Source: an uncultured Oscillospiraceae bacterium (GTDB taxonomy: Bacteria; Bacillota_A; Clostridia; Oscillospirales; Oscillospiraceae). From it: a stretch of 13,729 nt of DNA. The stretch spans positions 1-13,729 of the forward strand of contig CALXGD010000156.1 in NCBI GenBank assembly GCA_944387745.1, in the 5' to 3' direction. Below, in pieces: positions 9,127-13,729 of this stretch. The translations under genes were made by a program, and so were the position numbers. How positions within the stretch are numbered: the first letter of the stretch is position 1; each line of letters opens with the position of its first letter. The notes under the pieces were generated by a model. It worked only from the letters and a program-made list of their open reading frames with translations. It made no database searches and was not told the DNA's origin.

Positions 9127-9810
9127 CTATCCCAGCCTGACCTCCACCGGCCCTTTGATCTCCAGGCGGTCTGGAGCCACTGTGCAGTCCACCGCCAGCA
9201 CCCTTACCCCCGCCTGCTCCGCCCGGCGGAGGGCCTGTCCAAACTGGGGGTGGGTGCGGTCGTTGGGGGCGAACCAGGCCGCCCCCTCCATCTGGATCAC
9301 GAAGCAGACAGTGGCCTCATACCCATCTCCGCAGGCCGCCGCCAGCTCCTCCAGATGCTTCACCCCCCGGAGAGTAGGCGCATCAGGGAAGCGGACCACG
9401 TTGTCCTCCTCCAAAGTGACACCCTTTACCTCCACAAAGCCCCGCCGCCCCGGTGCCTCCCAATAGAAGTCAAAGCGGGAGCTCCCATATTTTGTCTCTG
9501 GCCGCAGAAGCGTCAGCTCCGGCACAAAACGCCCCGCCCGGGCCCACTCCTCAAAGACCTGATTGGGTGCCTGGGCGTCCATGTTAATGAGACGCCTCCC
9601 TTTTTCCACCGCAACCAGGTCATATTTTGTCTTACGCGCCGTGTTTGCGCTCTCAGACAAATAGACCGCGGCACCGGGCACCAGAAGCTCTCTACACCGG
9701 CCGGTATTTTTTACATGGCAGACCGTCAGCTGCCCCTCCAGCTCTACCTGGGCGATAAACCGGTTGGGCCGGGCGCAGAAAATAGCTGGATGGATTTTCT
9801 TATACTGCAT
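9127..9810 (-). CDS. sfsA: SfsA family protein (DNA-binding / nuclease-like)
   Basis: 227 residues, matching the usual SfsA length (about 230). The N-terminal OB-like part holds the signature CHVKNTGRCRELLVPGAAVYL (31-51). The C-terminal part has the PD-(D/E)xK-like core: SRFDF (111-115) with D114, then FVEVKGV (125-131) with E127 and K129, followed by VRFPDAPTLRGVKHLEEL. E. coli SfsA was named for stimulating sugar fermentation and binds DNA; the nuclease role is a fold-based prediction. The frame is open from 9909, but the ATG at 9810 has GGAGG eight bases upstream and begins MQYKKIHPAIFCARPNRF as in the family, so 9810 is chosen. Confidence 0.92.
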   Translation of the reverse strand: MQYKKIHPAIFCARPNRFIAQVELEGQLTVCHVKNTGRCRELLVPGAAVYLSESANTARKTKYDLVAVEKGRRLINMDAQAPNQVFEEWARAGRFVPELTLLRPETKYGSSRFDFYWEAPGRRGFVEVKGVTLEEDNVVRFPDAPTLRGVKHLEELAAACGDGYEATVCFVIQMEGAAWFAPNDRTHPQFGQALRRAEQAGVRVLAVDCTVAPDRLEIKGPVEVRLG

Positions 9811-9948
9811 CTTGTGTTCCTCCGGCGTTTTCTGGTATGATAAATAGACAGCGGTTTTTACCGCCATGCTAAAGTATACTCCGTGTCCGGCCGTGGCGCA
9901 AGTTCCCACCGCCGCACACCCAAGCGTTCTGTAAGGAGGCCCTTATCT
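9811..9948. promoter_or_regulatory. Divergent sfsA / SseB-like control region
   Basis: For sfsA (minus), TTGCGC (9901-9896) and TATACT (9878-9873) are 17 bases apart, a fair promoter. The -10 lies inside the palindrome AGTATACT (9873-9880), so TATACT also reads rightward, though with no good -35. A small hairpin GCGGT-4-ACCGC spans 9851-9864. The rightward promoter for the SseB-like gene is not clear. Confidence 0.4.
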
Positions 9949-10764
9949 ATGCCTGAACAAAAGCGTATGCCAAATCCACCAAAAGCCATTACAAACCCGG
10001 AGCTGGTAGAGGCCTTAAAGCTCCTCCATCAGGAAAATACTCCTCCACATCAGGGCAAGGTGCTGGATCTGGTGCTCAACCGCGCCGTCTTTTTGGCGCC
10101 CGCTGTGGTCACACCCGCCCCCCAGCGGCCCGGCCAGCCCAAGGGGCAAAATCAGGCCGCCATTCAGTTTCAGCTGATTACAACCAAAGACGGACGCCCC
10201 TTTTTCCCTGCCTTCACCGACATGGAAGAACTGCGCAAGTTTCTCGGCCAGCGCAAGCTCCAGGCTGTAACACTCCGCTTTGATGACTATGTCTCACTGG
10301 TCCAGCGCAATGAGAAGGCCTGCGGCTTTGTCATTAACCCCATGGGACTCAGCCTGACTCTGGACCGAAAAACCGTGGAGAATCTGGCGCAGAAAAAGAA
10401 AGAGCTGGCCCAGCGACAGCCGGCCGCCTACTCCCAAGAGACCATTGAAAAGGACACCCAGGTCATGGTGGGGGATCCGGATGAACTCCCACAGGCCATG
10501 CTGGACGCTGTCACGGAGATAGCCCAGGCCCGCTCTGACATTCGCGCCCTCTGGCTGCGGCAGATGGTCCGGCAGGACGGCGTACAGAGCTATATCATTG
10601 TGGTGGACCACACCGGGAAGCAGGAGGAGGTCTTTGAGGCCATTGCCCAAGCTGCCCGGCCCCATTGCGGCAGTCTGCCTGTGGATATGATTCCCTACGG
10701 CACCGGTTTTGCCGCCGCCGCCACAGAGGACGCCCAGCCCTTTTTCCAGCGGGAGGAGACATAA
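9949..10764 (+). CDS. SseB family protein
   Basis: 271 residues with two domains: an SseB N-terminal domain (about 16-140, with FLAPAVV, QLITTKDGRPFFPAFTDMEELRKF and DYVSLVQRNEKACGFVINP) and an SseB C-terminal domain (about 165-265, KDTQVMVGDPDELPQAMLDA to the end). The name comes from enhanced serine sensitivity in E. coli; the molecular role is not known. There is no signal peptide or membrane segment, so it should be cytoplasmic. The ATG at 9949 has AAGGAGG nine bases upstream; a frame extending to 9883 lies before that site and is rejected. It is a single-gene unit, divergent from sfsA and convergent with the next gene. Confidence 0.88.
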   Translation: MPEQKRMPNPPKAITNPELVEALKLLHQENTPPHQGKVLDLVLNRAVFLAPAVVTPAPQRPGQPKGQNQAAIQFQLITTKDGRPFFPAFTDMEELRKFLGQRKLQAVTLRFDDYVSLVQRNEKACGFVINPMGLSLTLDRKTVENLAQKKKELAQRQPAAYSQETIEKDTQVMVGDPDELPQAMLDAVTEIAQARSDIRALWLRQMVRQDGVQSYIIVVDHTGKQEEVFEAIAQAARPHCGSLPVDMIPYGTGFAAAATEDAQPFFQREET

Positions 10765-10828
10765 GGACCGCCTGCTGTGAGATTCCCATGGGACAGCACT
10801 TAAAAAATAGGGCAAACACAGAGCATGA

Positions 10829-10848
10829 GGCGGCCCCGCGGGGCCGCC
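10829..10848. terminator. GC-rich palindromic hairpin between convergent genes
   Basis: GGCGGCCCC (10829-10837) and GGGGCCGCC (10840-10848) form a perfect inverted repeat around GC; as RNA it would be an eight-pair stem with a four-base loop. Neither strand has a T-run after it. It lies between the SseB-like gene (ends 10764) and the 70-aa gene (ends 10867) and likely marks the 3' ends of both. Confidence 0.5.
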
Positions 10849-10866
10849 CCTGTAAAAATTCCTGCT

Positions 10867-11079
10867 CTAGAGCCGTTTGAGCTCCTGAATGGTCTCTTCA
10901 ATGGTTTTTTTCGGTAAGTAAACCGCCGCCATCTCTGCCAGCTGGTTCAGGGTCAGGGAGTGCGCCGCCTGTACCATCGGATGTTTCAGCCACTTTCCAA
11001 ACCGCCGCTGAAACACGGCCCGGGACCTCGGGTCCTGCAGCAGCTCCTCTACCGTGATTTGATTTTGCCTTAAATCCAT
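10867..11079 (-). CDS. Small helical protein, 70 aa, function unknown
   Basis: Begins MDLRQNQITVEELLQDPRSR and is predicted all-helical, with three or four short helices and the pattern ELL-x-DP, KHPMVQAA, LTLNQLAEMA and TIEETIQELKRL. The layout (ELL-x-D/NP, then HP, then TLNQL) resembles small helical units that I recall as stand-alone proteins or appended domains in Clostridia, with no known biochemistry. No membrane segment. An in-frame ATG at 11100 exists, but GGAGG with eight-base spacing points to 11079. Its ribosome site lies in the right-hand arm (as read on the minus strand) of a nine-base inverted repeat. It diverges from the membrane-protein gene 78 bases away. Confidence 0.7.
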   Translation of the reverse strand: MDLRQNQITVEELLQDPRSRAVFQRRFGKWLKHPMVQAAHSLTLNQLAEMAAVYLPKKTIEETIQELKRL

Positions 11080-11081
11080 TT

Positions 11082-11119
11082 CCCTCACCTCCCAGGCCAT
11101 TGTATGCGCCAGGTGAGGG
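11082..11119. repeat. Nine-base inverted repeat between divergent starts
   Basis: CCCTCACCT (11082-11090) and AGGTGAGGG (11111-11119) are perfect inverted copies with a 20-base spacer, placed between the starts at 11079 and 11158. On the minus-strand RNA the second arm contains the GGAGGTGAGG ribosome site of the 70-aa gene, so the stem could hide it. A TACAAT on the minus strand (11104-11099) lies in the spacer. Confidence 0.55.
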
Positions 11120-11157
11120 GATCTGTCCCTTTCGCTTTAGACCAAAGGAGGATCGCC

Positions 11158-12015
11158 ATGTCCAAAGAAACGCGCAAACGCCGGCGGAGCTTCTGGGCCT
11201 CTGCCTATACCGCCCTCCACCGCAAAGGGGTGGTAACCACCGTATACCTGGTGCTCCGGGTGCTGGTACTTCTGACCCTGATCTCCCAATTTCTCAACAA
11301 AAATTTTGAAAATGTGTTCTTCTGTGTGCTCTCCCTGGTACTCTTTGTGATGCCCACCATTTTGGAGCGTCAGCTGAAGATCGACCTGCCCAGCGTTTTG
11401 GAGATCGTGATCCTGCTGTTCATTTTTTCCGCCTGGATTTTGGGAGAGGTACAGACCTACTACACCATCTTTCCCTACTGGGATACCATGCTCCACACCC
11501 TCAACGGCTTCCTCTGTGCCGCTATCGGCTTCTCCCTGGTGGATCTGCTCAACCGCCACGACAAGGTCTCCCTATCGCTGTCGCCGCTCTATATGGCCAT
11601 CGTCGCCTTCTGCTTTTCCATGACTGTCGGCGTACTGTGGGAATTTTTCGAGTGCGCCATGGATCAAATCTTCTATCAGGATATGCAGAAGGACACCATT
11701 GTCCACACCATCTCCTCCGTCATGCTGGATCCCACAGGTGGCCAGCGGGCCAGAGCCATCCGGGATATCACCGACGTGATCGTGATATCCGGCGGGGAGG
11801 AGATCTCTCTCGGCCTGGGCGGTTACCTGGATATCCGCCTGCTGGACACTCTGGAGGCCCTGCTGGTTAACTTTATTGGCGCGGTAACCTTCTCCACAGT
11901 TGGCTATTTTTATGTAAAAACACGTGGAAAGGGCTGGTTCGCCCGGAACTTTATTCCCAAGGTCCTCTCTGAGGCGGAGGCCGCGGAACTCGCCCGCTCC
12001 GGAGAAGATGAATAA
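11158..12015 (+). CDS. DUF2238-like integral membrane protein
   Basis: 285 residues with about six membrane helices (25-45, 52-68, 78-98, 113-131, 145-162, 233-253), a basic N-terminus (KETRKRRR) and a charged C-terminus. Polar residues sit at helix ends in a pattern like the YjdF/DUF2238 family: D109-x3-H113 (YWDTMLHTLNGF), W161-E162-F-F-E165-x3-D169, and D230-T in the last part (LLDTLEALLVNFIGA). The soluble stretch 170-230 contains Gly-rich ISGGEEISLGLGGYLD. These acidic and His residues could bind a metal, but no function is established. The ATG at 11158 has AAAGGAGG (11144-11151) six bases upstream; an upstream frame to 11104 is rejected for that reason. Confidence 0.78.
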   Translation: MSKETRKRRRSFWASAYTALHRKGVVTTVYLVLRVLVLLTLISQFLNKNFENVFFCVLSLVLFVMPTILERQLKIDLPSVLEIVILLFIFSAWILGEVQTYYTIFPYWDTMLHTLNGFLCAAIGFSLVDLLNRHDKVSLSLSPLYMAIVAFCFSMTVGVLWEFFECAMDQIFYQDMQKDTIVHTISSVMLDPTGGQRARAIRDITDVIVISGGEEISLGLGGYLDIRLLDTLEALLVNFIGAVTFSTVGYFYVKTRGKGWFARNFIPKVLSEAEAAELARSGEDE

Positions 12016-12069
12016 TAGATGCAGCTTCCGTCCATACTACCTTCATCCACTGTGAGGAGGTTTTAAACA

Positions 12070-12234
12070 ATGGATCAGAAAACTTGTAATTCCAGTATTC
12101 ACTGCACCGTCGAGAACTGCGCCTACCACGCCCCCCAGAACTGCTGTTCCCTGAACCGCATCAATGTGGGCTGCTGTGACAGCGCCCCCACCAGCTGCAA
12201 GGGCACCGAGTGCGCCTCCTTCCAGCTGAAGTAA
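12070..12234 (+). CDS. DUF1540 domain protein
   Basis: 54 residues (MDQKTCNSSIHCTVENCAYH...). Nine cysteines follow the DUF1540 pattern: C-x-V-x-x-C-x-Y, then CC, then INVG, and a final T-x-C/C-x-S-F near the end (TECASFQLK). The spacing suggests a metal- or disulfide-stabilised mini-domain. DUF1540 proteins are common in spore-forming Clostridia; their role is unknown. GGAGG (12056-12060) lies nine bases before the ATG. It starts 55 bases after the membrane-protein stop on the same strand and is followed by a strong terminator, so the two may share a transcript. Confidence 0.92.
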   Translation: MDQKTCNSSIHCTVENCAYHAPQNCCSLNRINVGCCDSAPTSCKGTECASFQLK

Positions 12235-12250
12235 GCACTGTGCAGGCAAA

Positions 12251-12281
12251 AGCGGGGCCGCTGTGAGCGGTCCCGCTTTTT
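12251..12281. terminator. Rho-independent terminator (bidirectional)
   Basis: AGCGGGGCCGCT (12251-12262) pairs with AGCGGTCCCGCT (12266-12277), 12 pairs with one G-T, and a three-base loop, followed by TTTTT on the plus strand. On the minus strand the stem is followed by TTTTGCC. It ends the DUF1540 unit and can also end the minus-strand gene at 12348-12605. Confidence 0.88.
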
Positions 12282-12347
12282 CTGTCCCAATTTTTCCATG
12301 ATTCCCGCCCCGCACCCCTTGGCACGGGACTTTCACCCAGGTGCCTC

Positions 12348-12605
12348 TCACATAGTCAGCACCCGCAGAGTAAAGGTGAGGGTCATCACCACCACCCCCA
12401 TGCTGGCGCAGGCATCCAGGAGGAGACCCGAGCGCTTGGATTTCTTTGCGCGGCATATCGATGAGCGGGAGAGAGGGGCCTCATCCCCCGACGGCTCCTC
12501 CCGGCCGCTCCCGGCCAGAGCCAGCTTCCGGCGGTATTCTGTCAGGTCCACCACATTTCCGTTGTGGCGGATAAAGTTTTCTGTGGTGTAATATCGGGTC
12601 TGCAT
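12348..12605 (-). CDS. Small tail-anchored membrane protein, candidate SOS gene
   Basis: 85 residues. The N-terminal half is polar (MQTRYYTTENFIRHNGNVVD, then LTEYRRKLAL), the middle is Ser/Glu-rich, and a basic stretch (CRAKKSKRSG, 51-60) precedes a single hydrophobic helix (about 61-83) that ends at the C-terminus. This predicts a cytoplasmic N-terminus with a tail anchor. No LysM or other known domain is seen. The ATG at 12605 has GGAGG eight bases upstream; a frame to 12692 is rejected. Its upstream promoter carries a LexA-like box in the spacer. Small single-helix proteins under LexA control in other Gram-positives (YneA, SosA, DivS, ChiZ) block division; this one is not recognisably homologous, so the role is inference. 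Confidence 0.7.
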   Translation of the reverse strand: MQTRYYTTENFIRHNGNVVDLTEYRRKLALAGSGREEPSGDEAPLSRSSICRAKKSKRSGLLLDACASMGVVVMTLTFTLRVLTM

Positions 12606-12730
12606 GTTCTCTCCCTCCAGTGGTACTGACAAACAGTAAATATAGTCTTGGACCGGTAGGTCAAGTACAGAATACCTATGCTTCTGTCCCATAGTTTGGA
12701 CTGGACGTTCCCCAGCTATTCAAACAAATG

Positions 12731-12744
12731 TTCTGGGACCAGAA
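12731..12744. repeat. Palindrome TTCTGG-2-CCAGAA at the -10 region
   Basis: A perfect inverted repeat with six-base arms that overlaps the -10 box of the minus-strand promoter below and its expected start point. It could bind a regulator or form part of the operator set. Confidence 0.4.
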
Positions 12745-12769
12745 TACAACATATGTTCGATTTTGTCAA
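12741..12769 (-). promoter_or_regulatory. Promoter with LexA-like box in its spacer
   Basis: On the minus strand, TTGACA (12769-12764, 6 of 6) and TATTCT (12746-12741, 4 of 6) are 17 bases apart. The spacer contains CGAAC-ATAT-GTTG (12759-12747), matching the Gram-positive LexA/DinR box CGAAC-RNRY-GTTCG except for its last two bases. A repressor there would block polymerase. The transcript would have a leader of about 130 bases before the gene at 12605; a weaker second promoter (TTGACC, 16 bases, TATTTA) lies closer to the gene. Confidence 0.6.
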
Positions 12770-12776
12770 GAGAAGT

Positions 12777-12790
12777 CGAACATAAATTCG
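12777..12790. promoter_or_regulatory. Second LexA-like box
   Basis: CGAAC-ATAA-ATTCG differs from the palindromic CGAAC-N4-GTTCG at one base. It lies just upstream of the -35 of the minus-strand promoter. Together with the first box, it makes a larger perfect inverted repeat, TATGTTCGA (12752-12760) and TCGAACATA (12776-12784), 15 bases apart. Confidence 0.5.
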
Positions 12791-12791
12791 G

Positions 12792-12821
12792 GTTTCCACA
12801 CTTTCCACCGAGTTTTCCACA
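12792..12821. repeat. Three DnaA-box-like 9-mers in tandem
   Basis: GTTTCCACA (12792-12800), CTTTCCACC (12801-12809) and TTTTCCACA (12813-12821) all point the same way. The third matches the DnaA box TTWTNCACA exactly, the first has one mismatch and the second two. They lie between the minus-strand LexA-like promoter and the typA promoter. No AT-rich unwinding region or replication gene is beside them, so an origin is unlikely. Confidence 0.4.
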
Positions 12822-12905
12822 GCATCTTCCCCAGAGTCCTGCCCTTTTGCCGGAAGCTGTTGCGGAAAATTCGGTCAAATTTGTGTGAGATTTCAGATAA
12901 AATCA

Positions 12906-12934
12906 TTGCCTTTCCCGAAAATGAGGGGTATAAT
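12906..12934 (+). promoter_or_regulatory. Promoter for typA
   Basis: TTGCCT (12906-12911, 4 of 6) and TATAAT (12929-12934, 6 of 6) are 17 bases apart on the plus strand. Transcription would begin near 12941, leaving a leader of about 245 bases before typA. Confidence 0.65.
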
Positions 12935-12940
12935 GTTATG

Positions 12941-13186
12941 TCTAATGTAGATTTTGCAAAACTCTGAGCAGCTCTGTCCGGGTCCTCTGTCAATCCATAT
13001 GACGAACGGTTTCCATGGATAGGGGGGAGAGGCGCAGAGGGATAAAAAGCTTCAAATACCCGGCGGAAATGAATTCTGCTTGCGCCAGAGCTTTGCCCTT
13101 GACAAAACGTCTGCACGTGCCACTCGGCCCGCCCCGCTGTGCGGAGCCCTGTGTGGCCTTGCCTGAGAGAAGGAGAAGAAATCTGT
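12941..13186 (+). promoter_or_regulatory. Long structured 5' leader of typA
   Basis: No protein is seen here. The leader can form an outer stem TCCTCTGT/GCAGAGGG (12983-12990 with 13034-13041, two G-U pairs) around ATCCAT/ATGGAT (12994-12999 with 13015-13020), and, near the gene, a GC-rich hairpin GCCAC/GTGGC (13119-13123 with 13153-13157) holding inner stems GGC/GCC and CCGC-TGT-GCGG. The ribosome site AAGGAG (13170-13175) follows. I do not recognise a riboswitch class. Confidence 0.4.
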
Positions 13187-13729
13187 ATGAAGAATGAGAA
13201 ACTGAGAAACATCGCCATCATCGCCCACGTAGACCACGGCAAGACCACCCTGGTGGACCAGATGCTCAAGCAGTCCGGCGTCTACCGGGAGAATCAGACG
13301 GTGGTGGACCGGGTGATGGACTCCAACGACCTGGAGCGGGAGCGGGGCATCACCATCATGGCCAAAAACACCGCCGTGGAGTACAACGGCGTAAAGATCA
13401 ACATCGTGGACACCCCGGGCCACGCCGACTTCGGTGGCGAGGTGGAGCGCATTTTGAAGATGGTCAACGGCGTCATCCTCCTGGTAGACGCCGCCGAGGG
13501 CCCCATGCCCCAGACCCGCTTCGTGCTCAGCAAGGCACTGGAGCTGGGCCACCGGGTCATTGTGGTGGTGAACAAGATCGATCGCCCCGACCAGCGGGTG
13601 TACGAGGGCATTGACGAGGTGCTGGAGCTGCTCATGGACCTGAACGCCACCGACGAGCAGCTGGACTCCCCCATGCTGTTCTGCTCCGGCCGGCAGGGCA
13701 CCGCCTCCGTCCAGCCCGACGAGGCGGGC
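13187..13729 (+). CDS. typA: Ribosome-associated GTPase TypA/BipA (partial, C-terminus off the right edge)
   Basis: The first 181 residues of a translational GTPase that binds the ribosome and aids assembly and stress adaptation. The G domain is clear: G1 AHVDHGKT (13-20), G2 RERGITI, G3 in [15 protein letters not shown], and G4 NKID. The combination of [21 protein letters not shown] and DFGGEVER separates TypA from EF-G, LepA and EF-Tu. The ATG at 13187 has AAGGAG about 11 bases upstream, slightly long spacing. The frame is open to the end of the window; domains II, III/V and the TypA-specific C-terminus are missing. Confidence 0.97.
   Translation, partial: MKNEKLRNIAIIAHVDHGKTTLVDQMLKQSGVYRENQTVVDRVMDSNDLERERGITIMAKNTAVEYNGVKINIVDTPGHADFGGEVERILKMVNGVILLVDAAEGPMPQTRFVLSKALELGHRVIVVVNKIDRPDQRVYEGIDEVLELLMDLNATDEQLDSPMLFCSGRQGTASVQPDEAG

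Noticed and set aside
12043..12456. A 137-codon minus-strand frame opposite DUF1540
   Set aside because: It runs through the terminator hairpin and is antisense to an obvious DUF1540 gene.
12792..12821. Chromosomal or plasmid replication origin
   Set aside because: There are only three degenerate boxes, with no adjacent AT-rich unwinding region, dnaA, dnaN or rep gene.
13099..13104. A perfect TTGACA near typA
   Set aside because: No -10-like sequence lies 16-18 bases downstream, so it is probably not a promoter.
12766..13269. A 167-codon minus-strand frame crossing the typA start, and a 79-codon plus-strand frame at 12728-12967
   Set aside because: The first is antisense to the TypA G1 motif; both cross the promoter and repeat region and lack convincing ribosome sites or family features.

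Overview
The window is bacterial, gene-dense and GC-rich, with Gram-positive style ribosome binding sites (GGAGG 6-9 bases before most starts). The ATP synthase order, a DUF1540 mini-protein, a Cys-rich mini-protein, SfsA, an SseB-like protein and TypA together suggest a Clostridia member, most likely Oscillospiraceae (Flavonifractor/Lawsonibacter-like). The family call is inferred from protein style, not from a database search.

Layout. 1-5213 (minus) holds the F1Fo ATP synthase operon, transcribed right to left as atpB-E-F-H-A-G-D; atpD runs off the left edge and atpC is presumably beyond it. Junctions are tight (1-base and 4-base overlaps at F/H and H/A), and three genes use GTG or TTG starts. 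5214-5458 is an AT-rich divergent spacer with a perfect consensus promoter facing right. It drives a CitA/DcuS-type two-component pair (5459-7799, plus) with no transporter beside it. 7800-9126 (minus) holds a MobA-like protein lacking both catalytic signatures, then a 300-base structured leader with a 31-bp RNA hairpin, then a 64-aa Cys-rich protein. sfsA (minus) and an SseB-like gene (plus) diverge from 9811-9948. A 70-aa helical protein (minus) diverges from a six-helix DUF2238-like membrane protein (plus), which is followed by a DUF1540 protein and a strong terminator. A tail-anchored 85-aa protein (minus) has a promoter whose spacer carries a LexA-like box. typA (plus) starts at 13187 after a roughly 250-base leader and runs off the right edge.

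How the genes work together. The ATP synthase genes form one complex; the c subunit has the conserved glutamate but lacks the residues that bind Na+, so H+ coupling is predicted. The kinase and regulator form one signalling pair whose target is not in the window. The other genes are mostly independent short transcription units separated by hairpins. The least ordinary parts are the structured RNA at 8190-8372, the putative SOS-controlled tail-anchored protein, and the catalytically degenerate MobA-like protein. I found no tRNA, rRNA, CRISPR array, insertion sequence or phage gene.
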